Assembly: GCA_951801825.1 (NCBI GenBank)
Contig: CATOOF010000002.1
Coordinates: 288,441-352,440, forward strand
Length of the DNA: 64,000 bases
Source of the DNA: an uncultured Alphaproteobacteria bacterium
GTDB lineage: Bacteria; Pseudomonadota; Alphaproteobacteria; Rs-D84
Direction: 5' to 3'
Part shown: in pieces, positions 51,489 to 64,000 of the stretch
How positions within the stretch are numbered: the first letter of the stretch is position 1
How the letters are laid out: each line of letters opens with the position of its first letter
Translations under genes and position numbers: made by a program
The notes under the pieces: generated by a model
The model's database searches: none
What the model was told of the DNA's origin: nothing
What the model saw: only the letters and a program-made list of their open reading frames with translations

Positions 51489-53310
51489 ATTCCTGTATAA
51501 ATCCACCAGACTGCATTTTCCACAAACGCGCATATGCACCGTCACGCCGGACCAGTGCCCGATGAGAACCCTGCTCTATTATCTTGCCGTGGCGCATTAC
51601 AACAATACGGTCCATGTTGCGCAACGTCGACAAGCGGTGCGCAATCGCGATTGTCGTACGGTTCTGGGCCAGTTCTTCGAACGATTTTTGAATTGCAACC
51701 TCGGTCTCGGAATCCAGGGCGGATGTTGCCTCATCCAATATTAAAATAGGCGCATCTTTTAAGAACGCACGTGCGATTGCGATACGCTGGCGCTGGCCGC
51801 CAGAGAGTTTCATTCCACGGTCGCCAACCAGCGTGTCATAGCCATTTTCCGCCCCTGTAATGAACTTGTCTGCGGCCGCACGGCGCGCCGCGGCGCGAAT
51901 TTGCGGCAATGTCGCGCTTTCGCGGCCATATCCAATATTTTCACCAATCGTGCGATTAAACATTGTCGGTTCCTGGGGGATAAAGGCAATATTTTTACGT
52001 AACGAATCCTGGGATACGGTTCGAATATCCTGGCCGTCTACCAATATATGGCCGCGTGTCGGGTCGTAAAAACGCATCAGCAGATTTACCAGGGTTGTCT
52101 TGCCCGCGCCAGATGCCCCGACCAGGCCAACACTTTCGCCCGGCTTTATCGTCAGGTTAAAATCACGCAGAATCCAGCGCCGCCCCGGACCATAGCGAAA
52201 CCAGACGTTTTTAAATTCTATCTTGCCACGCGTCACGACCAACGGTGCGGCATTTTCAACATCTGTAACCTCGACCGGCACGACCAGTTCATCATATGCC
52301 TTGGACGCGGCACCGATTTTATCGATAATAGTTGGCAAAACGTCTATCAGCTGGCTTATTGTGCCCATAACGCTGAAATATACGCCTGTGGTAATGACAA
52401 CATCCGCAAGAGACATATGGCCGTGCATATACAGCCACGCACACAGCCCCAATGTCACCCCGAACAGAACATCCCACATCACACCCGGAATCGCCCAGAA
52501 TACACGCTGCAGATATGAATTATGCAAGCGCGCCTGAACATACTTTTCACGCGACGGCGCCAGATGCCTTTCTTCGGCCGCACCACGCGCAAACAACTTG
52601 ACGACGGAAAAGTTTGATATACTGTCGACCAGTTTGCCAGACAATGAACTGCCCGCGGTTGAGTGCCCCTTGGACGCGGCCTTCATCGGTTTGTACATTT
52701 TCCATGCATACAGAATTCGCAACACTATCACACCAATAAACATATATGCAACATAACGGTTTACCTGTAACAGCAGTGCGCCATTCAAAATAATTGTTAA
52801 TGCACGTAAAAAGCTGGCAACTATGTCCAATAGGCCCGAAAAACCATCCGAGACATAATTCATCTGGTTCTTTATCTGGCCGCCCATACGCCCGTTCCAA
52901 AACGACATGGATTGGCCGTGGATATATGATGTCAATGTTTCAGACATCCGTCTATCCGCTTTTGGAGTCAAGTTATGCATCGCCCACTGTCGAAGAATGG
53001 CCCCCAGCGTAATAGTAACATTTATCGCCGTAACCAGAATAATTGTCGGCATCGCATACGTCAAGAAATTCATACCGGCGGGGACAGCCGCCTCAAACAT
53101 ACCCACAACCCAGCCCTGCATCTGTGGCTGCAAAACGCGGTCGGCCGTTGTAATGATAGCAGCAACCACCCATGCCCCCAGCAACCACCAATGGCCACTT
53201 AATCCATACTTTAAATAAAAACGCCATAAAGATTTTGGTAATACCGCCCGTGCCATCATGCTTCCTTTTTTTGCCCAGCTATCTTTAATATAAAACAAAT
53301 TATCATTCAA
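51487..53310 (-). CDS. ABC exporter (fused permease/ATPase)
   Basis: GLVGASGAGKTTLVNLLMRFYDPTRG; LSGGQRQRIAIARAFLKDAPILILDEATSALDSETE. Confidence 0.93.
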   Translation of the reverse strand: MNDNLFYIKDSWAKKGSMMARAVLPKSLWRFYLKYGLSGHWWLLGAWVVAAIITTADRVLQPQMQGWVVGMFEAAVPAGMNFLTYAMPTIILVTAINVTITLGAILRQWAMHNLTPKADRRMSETLTSYIHGQSMSFWNGRMGGQIKNQMNYVSDGFSGLLDIVASFLRALTIILNGALLLQVNRYVAYMFIGVIVLRILYAWKMYKPMKAASKGHSTAGSSLSGKLVDSISNFSVVKLFARGAAEERHLAPSREKYVQARLHNSYLQRVFWAIPGVMWDVLFGVTLGLCAWLYMHGHMSLADVVITTGVYFSVMGTISQLIDVLPTIIDKIGAASKAYDELVVPVEVTDVENAAPLVVTRGKIEFKNVWFRYGPGRRWILRDFNLTIKPGESVGLVGASGAGKTTLVNLLMRFYDPTRGHILVDGQDIRTVSQDSLRKNIAFIPQEPTMFNRTIGENIGYGRESATLPQIRAAARRAAADKFITGAENGYDTLVGDRGMKLSGGQRQRIAIARAFLKDAPILILDEATSALDSETEVAIQKSFEELAQNRTTIAIAHRLSTLRNMDRIVVMRHGKIIEQGSHRALVRRDGAYARLWKMQSGGFIQE

Positions 53311-55069
53311 CTATTTCATGAAAAATTTCCGCAGGTATCGTCCCGCCCGTGATTTTTGACGACATAGGTGTAAAGTTATCATTGCCAACCCATACACCTA
53401 TTACCAAATCCGCCGTGGCGCCAACGAACCATGCATCACGGTTTTCGTTGCTGGTTCCGGTCTTGCCACCTAAAACGCCCGGCGCATTCGCACGGCGACC
53501 AGTGCCGGTTGATATCACATCATAAAGCATCTGTGTCATGAATTCGACAGTTTGCGCCCCGATAACCGCAATCGCGTCCGAAGGATTACGCTCATACAAT
53601 ATATTGCCCGCCGGGTCTGTTATTTTTGTAATCGAATAAGGACGGACGGACTGGCCGTCGTTCCAGATAACCGCATAAATGGTTGTCAAATCCAGTAACG
53701 ACATTTCGGATGCACCCAACACTGTTGAGTATTCACGCCGCAGGCGTGTTCCAACCCCCAGACGCCCCGCCATGTCCAAAACAGAATCTATGCCGTATTC
53801 TTCTGTCAGTTTCAGCGGAACCGAGTTCACACTTTTTGAAAACGCAACCGACAGCGGAATGTCGCCATAATATCGCTCGTTATAATTTTTGGGGTTATAG
53901 TCGCCAATGGCAAATGGAGAATCATTAACATAACTGTCCGGCGTCATACCGCGTTCCAGCGCAACCATATAAACCACAGGCTTAAACGTGCTGCCGGGCT
54001 GGCGCAGCGCCAGTGTGCGGTTATACTGGCTGGCCTGGTAATCTGCACCACCAGACATCGCACGAATGGCCCCATCACGGGACATCGCAACAACAGCACC
54101 CTGATATTCGCCAACATGTGACGGCAAAATCGCGGCAATACGTTCCTGGAGCCCCATATCCAATGTTGTATACACATATAAATCTGAATTAAATCCCCCC
54201 AGGCGCGACCTTGTTTCATCCAAAACAAAATCCGTCCAATAACGATACAGGTTGGTGTCAGGCGCCGGCGCGGCCGGGGCCAATTCGGCGGCCGCCGCAC
54301 GCGCCTGGTTCAGCGTAACATATCCCTGGCGGACCATTTCCTGTAGAATAACGCGCGCACGTGCAATATTTTTTTCAGGATTCTTTAACGGACTGTATGT
54401 TGTCGGCGCCTTTAACATTGCGGCAATTTGCGCCGCCTGGGCCAATGACATTTCACGGGCCGATGTTTGAAACATGACACGGGCCGCCGCATCAATGCCG
54501 CGCATGCCACCAACCAGCGAAACACGGTTCATATACAGGTCTAATATCTGATTCTTGTCAAACCTGTTTTCCAGCCAATAAGACAATATAAGCTCTTGAA
54601 CCTTTCGCGAGAGCTTTTTTTCACGCGATAAAAATACGTTTTTTGCAGTCTGCTGGGTTATTGATGATCCACCCGCCGCAACACGCCCGCGAACCAGATT
54701 AGACACGGCCGCCCGAATTATTCCGCGCGCGTCAATGGGTCCATGCTGAAAAAAACGCTTGTCCTCTATTGCGACAATCGCCTGCCATACATGCGGCGGA
54801 ACAGACTCGGTTGACACGGGCATCCCCATAATGCGGCCCGCACTGCGTATTTCGTTGCCATCGCGATCCAGAAATATTATTGCGGCCGGCCGTGTTTCAT
54901 GCAAAATATCATCCAACGACGGCATCTGCAGAAATATAACCGAAACATATCCTGCAACCACAACACAGCCAATTACTACCAAATTAACAAGCCACATCAA
55001 CATACGCACCCGAAACGACGGGCGCTTTTTTTCTTCCTGGGGATTGCAGTCTGGCCTGGCACGTGGCAA
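53303..55069 (-). CDS. Bifunctional penicillin-binding protein (PBP1A/1C-like)
   Basis: VAIEDKRFFQHGPID...GGSSITQQTAKNVFLSREKKLSRKVQE; RQPGSTFKP; GGKTGTSNENRDAWFVG. Confidence 0.94.
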   Translation of the reverse strand: MPRARPDCNPQEEKKRPSFRVRMLMWLVNLVVIGCVVVAGYVSVIFLQMPSLDDILHETRPAAIIFLDRDGNEIRSAGRIMGMPVSTESVPPHVWQAIVAIEDKRFFQHGPIDARGIIRAAVSNLVRGRVAAGGSSITQQTAKNVFLSREKKLSRKVQELILSYWLENRFDKNQILDLYMNRVSLVGGMRGIDAAARVMFQTSAREMSLAQAAQIAAMLKAPTTYSPLKNPEKNIARARVILQEMVRQGYVTLNQARAAAAELAPAAPAPDTNLYRYWTDFVLDETRSRLGGFNSDLYVYTTLDMGLQERIAAILPSHVGEYQGAVVAMSRDGAIRAMSGGADYQASQYNRTLALRQPGSTFKPVVYMVALERGMTPDSYVNDSPFAIGDYNPKNYNERYYGDIPLSVAFSKSVNSVPLKLTEEYGIDSVLDMAGRLGVGTRLRREYSTVLGASEMSLLDLTTIYAVIWNDGQSVRPYSITKITDPAGNILYERNPSDAIAVIGAQTVEFMTQMLYDVISTGTGRRANAPGVLGGKTGTSNENRDAWFVGATADLVIGVWVGNDNFTPMSSKITGGTIPAEIFHEIVE

Positions 55070-55169
55070 ATCTTTCTCCTTTTGATAGAATTATATACAA
55101 AAAGATTTTACCGCGCCAGATTAATTACACATAAAAAGAAAGCCGCCAAAAATGGCGACTTGCAACCCG

Positions 55170-55430
55170 TCATGCGGCGGCGGCCCGACGTGTGCCCTCG
55201 CCAGGGGCCGGCATAAACTTCAGGAAATCTTCCAACGATGTTCCCGTAGACTCCAGTATCTTGGCCAGACTGTGCGTGGACGGCCAACGCGGCTTTCCAT
55301 AGCATGTCCATCTTTTGCTTTTATTAAACGTGGTGGCGTCCAGGCCGCTTTTCTTTGCCAGACCTGAACAAGACAAATTTAAACTATGTGCGAAACGGTC
55401 TATTGCGCACCACAAGTCTAAATGGTTCAT
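55170..55430 (-). CDS. Small HTH (XRE/phage-repressor-like) protein
   Basis: LSCSGLAKKSGLDATTFNKSKR...RWPSTHSLAKILESTGTSLEDFLKF. Confidence 0.75.
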   Translation of the reverse strand: MNHLDLWCAIDRFAHSLNLSCSGLAKKSGLDATTFNKSKRWTCYGKPRWPSTHSLAKILESTGTSLEDFLKFMPAPGEGTRRAAAA

Positions 55431-55687
55431 GTTCCCCTCTCCCTTTTTGTCTTCTCTTTACACTGGTTTTCTAGGACTTTAGTCCACTGATAGTTGAATT
55501 TTTTCATAAATTCTAGTGTTTTTCAACCAGAAAGTTTTCCTATTTGAGGGGATTTATACTAACATTTCTAATTAATGTGTTATATTATTACTTAATTTAT
55601 GCCAAAATACAACAATAAAAACCGGAACATATAAAGCTTGCATTTTTTCTTAAGTTATAGAACTCTATTTTATGCGGAGGGATATTT

Positions 55688-56338
55688 ATGAAAAAAATTA
55701 TCACTATCTTATTTCTTAGCATGCCGCTGGGCGGGTTGATGGCCAACGAATATGGCGAATATGAGCAATACGACATAATAACAGATACAGATTGCCCTAT
55801 ATGTGAATGCAATGATACGGGCCGTCGCGACAATTATGCCGGTGTGCGTGTGTATAAAAATGAACATGCCGCATACTCTTATAATCTATCAAACGGGCAC
55901 AAGGATAAATATAAAAAAGACAACTTTGGTTTCGGAACCACCGTGGGGAACAATCTGACAGACTGGTTGCGCGTGGAATATGAAACACTGTATATGGGCG
56001 CCCAGTATAGCAAGAATGACAAGGATTTTGAATATGACATATGGGCAAACATGCTAAATGCGTATTTGTTGCGTGAATTTGAGGGTGCCGTGGCCCCGTA
56101 TGTCGGAATGGGGCTGGGGCTGACTGGAATATGGGGCGAAATTGACGGCGATTTGGACAATGCGTTCGACTTATCGTATCAGGCAATGGTTGGCGTACTG
56201 TTCCATTTAAACCGGCGTATTGATTTAGATATCGGATTTAAATATGTAAATTTTGGCAAGGTTGAACATACGCGCGGCGTATCAAAAGTAGACGCCACCC
56301 AGTTTTACATAGGCGGCGCATACAAGTTCGGTCTGTAA
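55688..56338 (+). CDS. Outer-membrane beta-barrel protein
   Basis: Signal peptide; AVAPYVGMGLGLTGIWG; C-terminal QFYIGGAYKFGL. Confidence 0.8.
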   Translation: MKKIITILFLSMPLGGLMANEYGEYEQYDIITDTDCPICECNDTGRRDNYAGVRVYKNEHAAYSYNLSNGHKDKYKKDNFGFGTTVGNNLTDWLRVEYETLYMGAQYSKNDKDFEYDIWANMLNAYLLREFEGAVAPYVGMGLGLTGIWGEIDGDLDNAFDLSYQAMVGVLFHLNRRIDLDIGFKYVNFGKVEHTRGVSKVDATQFYIGGAYKFGL

Positions 56339-56518
56339 ATTCCACATTTTACAGCCCCAGCCGACGGATGTACTGGCCCCCCCATAACAGGGGTAAGCAT
56401 AGCTATACAAAAGCAATTTCCACATCAAATCCAATTTTACTATTTACAATTATGGCATAATACGTTACACATATATGCAAGAATAAAACCCATCACATTT
56501 ATGTAACAGCGCAATAAT

Positions 56519-58357
56519 ATGACAACAACACTAGAGCATTTAAATAAGACAATTACAAAGGCGCACAATTATTTGTATGCAAATGAAGGCTTAAGTAATG
56601 CGGAGGCTTTGGAAGAGTTACTTAAACTGATGTATTGCAAAATTCTCATAGAGCAAGACAGCAAAGCAAATTCTATTAATTCTGATGAAGAAATATACAA
56701 TATAGTAAATGAAGTATATTTTAAGCTGGCATCGAGGTTTTCTGATATTTTTGAGCAATCTTTCAAAATAGGGAAAGAAACAATCATTTACATAATGCAA
56801 ATGTTTCTTGACATAAACTTTTCGAGATTAAAATCAGATACCAAAGGCCACATTTTACAAAAAGTTCTGGACCGATCCTACAGAGAGCGAAATGGTCAAT
56901 TTTTTACCCCCGTACCTGTTGTTGATTTTATAGTAAAAATGATTGAGCCCAAAAGCCATGAAAAAGGCTGTGATCCGGCCTGTGGAACCGGCGGATTTAT
57001 GTTTGGCGCACTTAATCACATTATGGCAAACGAAAATGTAAGCTCTCTGGATAACTTATATTTTTATGAAATAAGCGACAAGATAGCTCGTTTTATAAAA
57101 ATGAGAACCCTGTTTGAGTTTGGAAATTGCAAAACCCATATAAAAAACATGGATTCCCTGTCTAATGATTTAGATTACAAATTTGATTATATTTTAAGCA
57201 ATCCGCCATTTGGCTCACAAGGAAAAATCAAAAATTCTAAACTGTTATCAAATTATGAACTGGGGCGGGACAAGAAAACGGATCAACTCTTTGCAAACCA
57301 GACGCCTGATATATTATTTGTAGAAAAAATTATAAAATCCCTAAAATACGGGGGCAGAACTGCGATTATTTTACCAGACGGGGATTTTGAAAACCCATCT
57401 ACTTCATATTTAAGAGAATACATACTATCCAATACAAAGATCGATGCAATTGTTTCATTGCCCAGCGGAACGTTTATCCCATATGGCACTGGGGTCAAGG
57501 CCAGTGTAATATTTTTAACCAGACTAAAAAAAGATGAACTACGCAGGCTGCAAAACGAAAACTATCAAATATTTTTCTCCAAAATAAATAAACTCGGGTA
57601 CACTTTTTCTAAACACTCCAAAGAAGAATTCAATAATGATGGAACCATAGCCCAAGATTACGAAGATGTTGTGAGCGCATACAAGAACAGAACATATAAT
57701 GAAATTTCTTTTGTGGTGCCAATAAATAAAATATTGGAGAAAAATACTTTTTCCTATTCGTTTTATTGCCCTAGCTACAATCATTCTATACATAAAATCA
57801 CAAAAGCAAAATATGTACGTCTGAAAGACGTTGTTATATTAAAAGATAAGAGAGAACGAATAATAGCAGACAAAGAATATTCTTATATTGAAATTGCAGA
57901 CGTAAATGCATCTTCAAATGAAATCTTTAATTCAGAAATAATGTACGGAGAGGCCCTGCCATCCAGAGCAAGCTATATCGTAAAAACCGGGGATATTATA
58001 ATCGCTATTGCAGGAAACGCCATCGGCTCAAAAAAACACTCAAAGGCTATGGTCTCCGAAGAATATAATGACTGTATTTGCACAAACGGATTCGCCGTAA
58101 TGAAACCGAATGGCATTTCTCCTTATTATCTTTTATATTTTTTTAATAACGATGATTTTTTAAATCAGGTACAAAAATATAAATACGGATCTGCTATCCC
58201 AACTATTTCAAAAGAAGATTTACTGAATATAGTTATTCCATTATATGACGAAACAAAAATGCAAGAAATAGAAAACGCCATGCAAAAAGCATGCGAGTAT
58301 AGAAGAATGGCAAAGATGCTAACATCTTTTGACTATTATTCTTCATCCCCGTCGTGA
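56519..58357 (+). CDS. N6-adenine DNA methylase fused to a type I-like specificity (TRD) domain
   Basis: Motif I CDPACGTGGFMFGAL, motif IV NPPFGSQGK; C-terminal S-like region RLKDVVILKDKRERI...GDIIIAIAG...AIPTISKEDLLNIVIPLYDETKMQEIENAM. Confidence 0.88.
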   Translation: MTTTLEHLNKTITKAHNYLYANEGLSNAEALEELLKLMYCKILIEQDSKANSINSDEEIYNIVNEVYFKLASRFSDIFEQSFKIGKETIIYIMQMFLDINFSRLKSDTKGHILQKVLDRSYRERNGQFFTPVPVVDFIVKMIEPKSHEKGCDPACGTGGFMFGALNHIMANENVSSLDNLYFYEISDKIARFIKMRTLFEFGNCKTHIKNMDSLSNDLDYKFDYILSNPPFGSQGKIKNSKLLSNYELGRDKKTDQLFANQTPDILFVEKIIKSLKYGGRTAIILPDGDFENPSTSYLREYILSNTKIDAIVSLPSGTFIPYGTGVKASVIFLTRLKKDELRRLQNENYQIFFSKINKLGYTFSKHSKEEFNNDGTIAQDYEDVVSAYKNRTYNEISFVVPINKILEKNTFSYSFYCPSYNHSIHKITKAKYVRLKDVVILKDKRERIIADKEYSYIEIADVNASSNEIFNSEIMYGEALPSRASYIVKTGDIIIAIAGNAIGSKKHSKAMVSEEYNDCICTNGFAVMKPNGISPYYLLYFFNNDDFLNQVQKYKYGSAIPTISKEDLLNIVIPLYDETKMQEIENAMQKACEYRRMAKMLTSFDYYSSSPS

Positions 58358-59289
58358 CCCCTATCGTCCAGCTGTGTTTCATCAAATGGGACCACCCTTG
58401 GTTGTGAATTATCCAAAAGCTCTCCAATAGATTCATACCAAGGCTTTCGTATGCACAGCATATCCTTTTTGCCTGGTATAATAATGTCTATCAAATAGTT
58501 TTGGTATAAATGATTTGGCGATGTTGGAGAATGAGGCAACTGATTAGAATCAGCAAATACAATTTTATGTCTGCCAAGTCTTTGGAACAAATCAACCGCC
58601 AGTATTGAAAAATCCGATTTTAATGGCGCCGCCTGTTTTATTTTTGTCACAGAATCTGTTCGGATTGAAGGTTTATGGGTCTCCAGCTTTAAATAGGCCG
58701 CATCCCGTCGTCTGAAAGCAGACTCGGAAAAAAGTTCATCGCAAATCCCATTAAAATACTCTTTTACATCTTCTTCTGATGCAAAAAAACCGTTCAGATT
58801 AACACTTGAGGAACCGGGGAATTCCATATTCCATTGAAATTCCGGAAATTGTTTACCCGGATTTTTGGTCTCCCAGGCTTGCTTCGCCTTGTTATATCTG
58901 GCCAATCCTTTGTTATAGACTTTCATGGGGTCATTTTTTAAACTACAACATATAAAACTTATAATATTTTTACGATTAATTTCAGTTTTTTTATTTGCAC
59001 CCCTGAATTCCGAATTTGTTTTAACACCTTTGGACTCCACCACAAAACAGTCTTTACTGCCAGGCTTACGTATAAGAAAATCACCTTTGTAATTATCTAT
59101 TTTATTATCAAAACCACCAGCCGGCTTTTCCTTTATACGGTAGACTTCATAGCCTTCTGCTTTCAGGGTTTCCTTTAATATTTGTTCTGAAATGGCCCCC
59201 TGTAAATATCCGGTTGCCCCAGGATTATGTACAAGGACATCAACAAGATAATCTTCATCTACGCCAAATATGTCTTTTATATTTTTCAT
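58336..59289 (-). CDS. Putative restriction endonuclease (PD-(D/E)xK-like)
   Basis: YKGDFLIRKPGSKDCFVVESKGVKT (D-x(n)-ExK) and N-terminal helix with conserved Glu (GAISEQILKETL); convergent with the methylase. Confidence 0.65.
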   Translation of the reverse strand: MKNIKDIFGVDEDYLVDVLVHNPGATGYLQGAISEQILKETLKAEGYEVYRIKEKPAGGFDNKIDNYKGDFLIRKPGSKDCFVVESKGVKTNSEFRGANKKTEINRKNIISFICCSLKNDPMKVYNKGLARYNKAKQAWETKNPGKQFPEFQWNMEFPGSSSVNLNGFFASEEDVKEYFNGICDELFSESAFRRRDAAYLKLETHKPSIRTDSVTKIKQAAPLKSDFSILAVDLFQRLGRHKIVFADSNQLPHSPTSPNHLYQNYLIDIIIPGKKDMLCIRKPWYESIGELLDNSQPRVVPFDETQLDDRGHDGDEE

Positions 59290-59350
59290 GTTTTACTCAT
59301 ATTAACTTATTGATATCAGTCTATAAGTATAAACAAAATAAATCAACAAT

Positions 59351-59380
59351 AAAAAAACCGCCCCGGCGGGGGCGGTTTTT
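59351..59380. terminator. Rho-independent terminator
   Basis: aaaaaaaccgccccggcgggggcggttttt. Confidence 0.75.
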
Positions 59381-59386
59381 AATTCT

Positions 59387-59462
59387 TGGCTCGGGCAGCT
59401 GGACTCGAACCAGCGACATACGGATTAACAGTCCGTTGTTCTACCGACTGAACTATGCCCGA
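59387..59462 (-). tRNA. tRNA-Asn(GTT)
   Basis: TCGGGCA...ACGGA CTGTTAA TCCGT...GCTGG TTCGAGT CCAGC TGCCCGA G CCA. Confidence 0.95.
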
Positions 59463-59582
59463 ATTGCCCGCATATCTTATAACCTTTTTTCCTGTATTTC
59501 AAGTCTTTTTTTCAACTATTGCAATTTATTATATTTAATGCTATATTTTTTACCGTCCAATATGATGAAAAAGGATTTAAAT

Positions 59583-60392
59583 ATGTTACTGAAAGGGAAA
59601 AAGATTCTGATTACAGGCGTTGCTAACGACTGGTCTATGGCATGGGCAATTGCAAAACGGGCTCATGAAGAAGGGGCCGAAATCGCAATGCCGTATGCAA
59701 TGCCTAATCTGGAAAAGCGCGTCAGACCGCTGGCAGAATCCATTAATGCTAAGTTCGTACAGGAATGCAATGTACAAAACGACGAACAAATGGATGCACT
59801 GTTCGCAGCAATCGAAAAAGAATGGGGACATCTGGACGGTGTTCTGCATGCAATCGCATTTTCTGACAAAAACGAACTGAGTGGACGATATGCCGATACA
59901 ACACGTGCAAACTTCAAAAACACAATGGATATTTCGGTATATTCACTGGTTGATTTGACACGCCGCGCGGCACCGTTGATGCATGACGGCGGCAGTGTTG
60001 TTGCCCTGACCTATTTCGGCGGCGAAAAGTCCGTGCCGAATTATAACGTAATGGGTGTTGCAAAATCCGCCCTGGACAGCAGTGTTCGCTATTTGGCGTC
60101 GGATTTGGGACGTGACGGCATTCGCGTAAACGCAATCAGCGCAGGCCCGATTATGACATTGGCATCAAGTGGCGTTGGTGGGTTTAAGGCAATGTTGCGC
60201 CTGAATGCGGAACAGACACCTCTGCGCCGCAATATGACCCTGGACGACGTGTCGGGTGCGGCGGTATATCTGTTTAGCAACCTGTCATCGGCGGTTACCG
60301 GCGAAGTACATCACGTTGACTGTGGATATTCCACAACAGGTATGATGCCCAATGAGCTGAAAGACATCTTGTTGAAAGGTCTGGACGACTAA
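59583..60392 (+). CDS. fabI: Enoyl-[acyl-carrier-protein] reductase (NADH)
   Basis: LKGKKILITGVANDWSMAWAIAKRAHEEGAE; YNVMGVAKSALDSSVRYLA; AKGA-type catalytic region. Confidence 0.96.
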   Translation: MLLKGKKILITGVANDWSMAWAIAKRAHEEGAEIAMPYAMPNLEKRVRPLAESINAKFVQECNVQNDEQMDALFAAIEKEWGHLDGVLHAIAFSDKNELSGRYADTTRANFKNTMDISVYSLVDLTRRAAPLMHDGGSVVALTYFGGEKSVPNYNVMGVAKSALDSSVRYLASDLGRDGIRVNAISAGPIMTLASSGVGGFKAMLRLNAEQTPLRRNMTLDDVSGAAVYLFSNLSSAVTGEVHHVDCGYSTTGMMPNELKDILLKGLDD

Positions 60393-60416
60393 GTCTTTTA
60401 TATATAATCGTACCGA

Positions 60417-60446
60417 AAAAGTCCCGCCAAATGGCGGGACTTTTTG
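60417..60446. terminator. Rho-independent terminator
   Basis: aaaaagtcccgccaaatggcgggactttttg. Confidence 0.85.
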
Positions 60447-60511
60447 ATTGACACAACATATATTTATGCAAATATTTAAATTATTCATTAACATTATCTG
60501 GAGACTATTAA

Positions 60512-61080
60512 ATGATATCATCTACCGCACAAATTGTGTTCAAAAATATGGAGCGCAGCTCAAAATTACAGCCTAAATTAAAAGAAGTGGGCGGCATTGA
60601 TATTGACTGGACTGTCTATTCCCTCTGTACCAACGTGCCCAGCAAAGCGTCCACGGACGATATAATATACAGCCTTGAAACACAGCAAGAAGTATCTGTA
60701 CTGTTCAAGGACGTTATGACACATAATCTGACGCGCCTGCTGTATACGGAAAAGGTCCCCTCTTCTTATTGGAACAAATATACATTTTATTCCCAGCGTG
60801 CACTGGGCCCCGTACGGATATGGGACAATACAATGTATGAGTGTATAATTATTCAAATATGCGACGGTGCAAAAATAGCCGTAACAAACCATTATTACCT
60901 TAATGCTAATATGCCTGCCGAGGAAATATATCATTGTGCAAAAAAAATTATCAAAGACATCAATCAGATAAAATTCGCAGAAGAAGAGAATGCCGCAAAA
61001 CAGTTGAACAAACAGCAGTTTGATGCGAAAAAGGCAAGAATAGACAATACAATTAATTTGCTGAAAACAAAACAGCGTTA

Positions 61081-61081
<1 letters not shown>
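60512..61081 (+). CDS. Hypothetical protein
   Basis: Complete ORF followed by terminator; no recognised motif. Confidence 0.6.
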
Positions 61082-63530
<2,449 letters not shown>

Positions 63531-63531
<1 letters not shown>

Positions 63532-64000
63532 CAGGAATCTAAAAGAGAGAATATCACAGCATTGGCCAGCATCAATCCAAACGCCCCGGTTACGGTTACA
63601 ATAGAACCGAATGTGCGATTTGCCAACACATCTGGGGCGGCGGGCTCGGTCGAAAAGACTACTTCAAAATCATCCAGCCCCGCATCACGTGCCAGGCGAC
63701 GCATACGCGCCGCCAGCGGACAAACCGATGTTTTTGACAGCTTTGATACGCGCACGCGGCTAATATCTGTTTTGCGGGCGGCCCCCATGCTGGCAATAAA
63801 AGGAATATCGTTATCCTGGGCCCAGCGGGCCAGCGCTATCTTTGATGGCGTGGAATCAATTGCATCTATTATATAATCCGGGCGGCAATCTAATTTAGTA
63901 TCCGCATCAAAAAACAGCCGCATGGCATCAACGCGAATTTCTGGGTTTATATCATTAATACGTTCGGCCGCGACATCAACCTTTGCCCGGCCGACGGTTG
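63531..64000 (-). CDS. tcdA: ThiF/TcdA-family tRNA threonylcarbamoyladenosine dehydratase, 5' end outside window
   Basis: VGRAKVDVAAERINDINPEIRVDAM...DYIIDAIDSTPSKIALARWAQDNDIPFIASMGAARKTDISRV; frame stays open to the window edge. Confidence 0.85.

Noticed and set aside
55170-56338. Prophage remnant around the phage-repressor-like HTH gene
   Set aside because: No integrase, structural or lysis genes nearby; neighbours are a PBP and an OMP, so a single HTH regulator is the simpler reading.
59214-59582. Long N-terminal extension of the fabI ORF
   Set aside because: It spans the terminator and tRNA-Asn; fabI homology starts at MLLKGKKILITG.

Overview
This is a 64 kb segment of a bacterial chromosome. 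Gene content (RNase J, BamD, MurJ, HtpX, FtsH-TilS, GroES-GroEL, Rnc-LepB, FabI, LigA) and style suggest an alphaproteobacterium, possibly host- or gut-associated; this is inference only. Most of the window is ordinary housekeeping DNA. Two blocks look accessory. (A) About 34.33-41.75 kb is a putative integrated element of about 7.4 kb. It ends in a large serine recombinase whose stop codon lies inside the 3' end of a tRNA-Gln gene. It carries a SpoVG-like gene, an outer-membrane protein preceded by a structured leader resembling the phage C4 antisense RNA, and a terminator-insulated two-gene cassette: an OLD/AAA-type ATPase plus a small protein with a possible PD-(D/E)xK-like motif. (B) About 56.5-59.3 kb is a restriction-modification locus: a methylase fused to one specificity domain, convergent and overlapping with a separate PD-(D/E)xK endonuclease candidate, next to tRNA-Asn. 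Other notable items are a dispersed family of Cys-rich secreted proteins sharing a C-terminal signature, unusual structured leaders upstream of several of them (the strongest is a candidate ncRNA or leader at 50407-50643), a divergent RelA/SpoT-like protein, and an exported choloylglycine-hydrolase-family enzyme. No CRISPR array or rRNA was seen. All product names come from reading motifs by eye; no searches were run.
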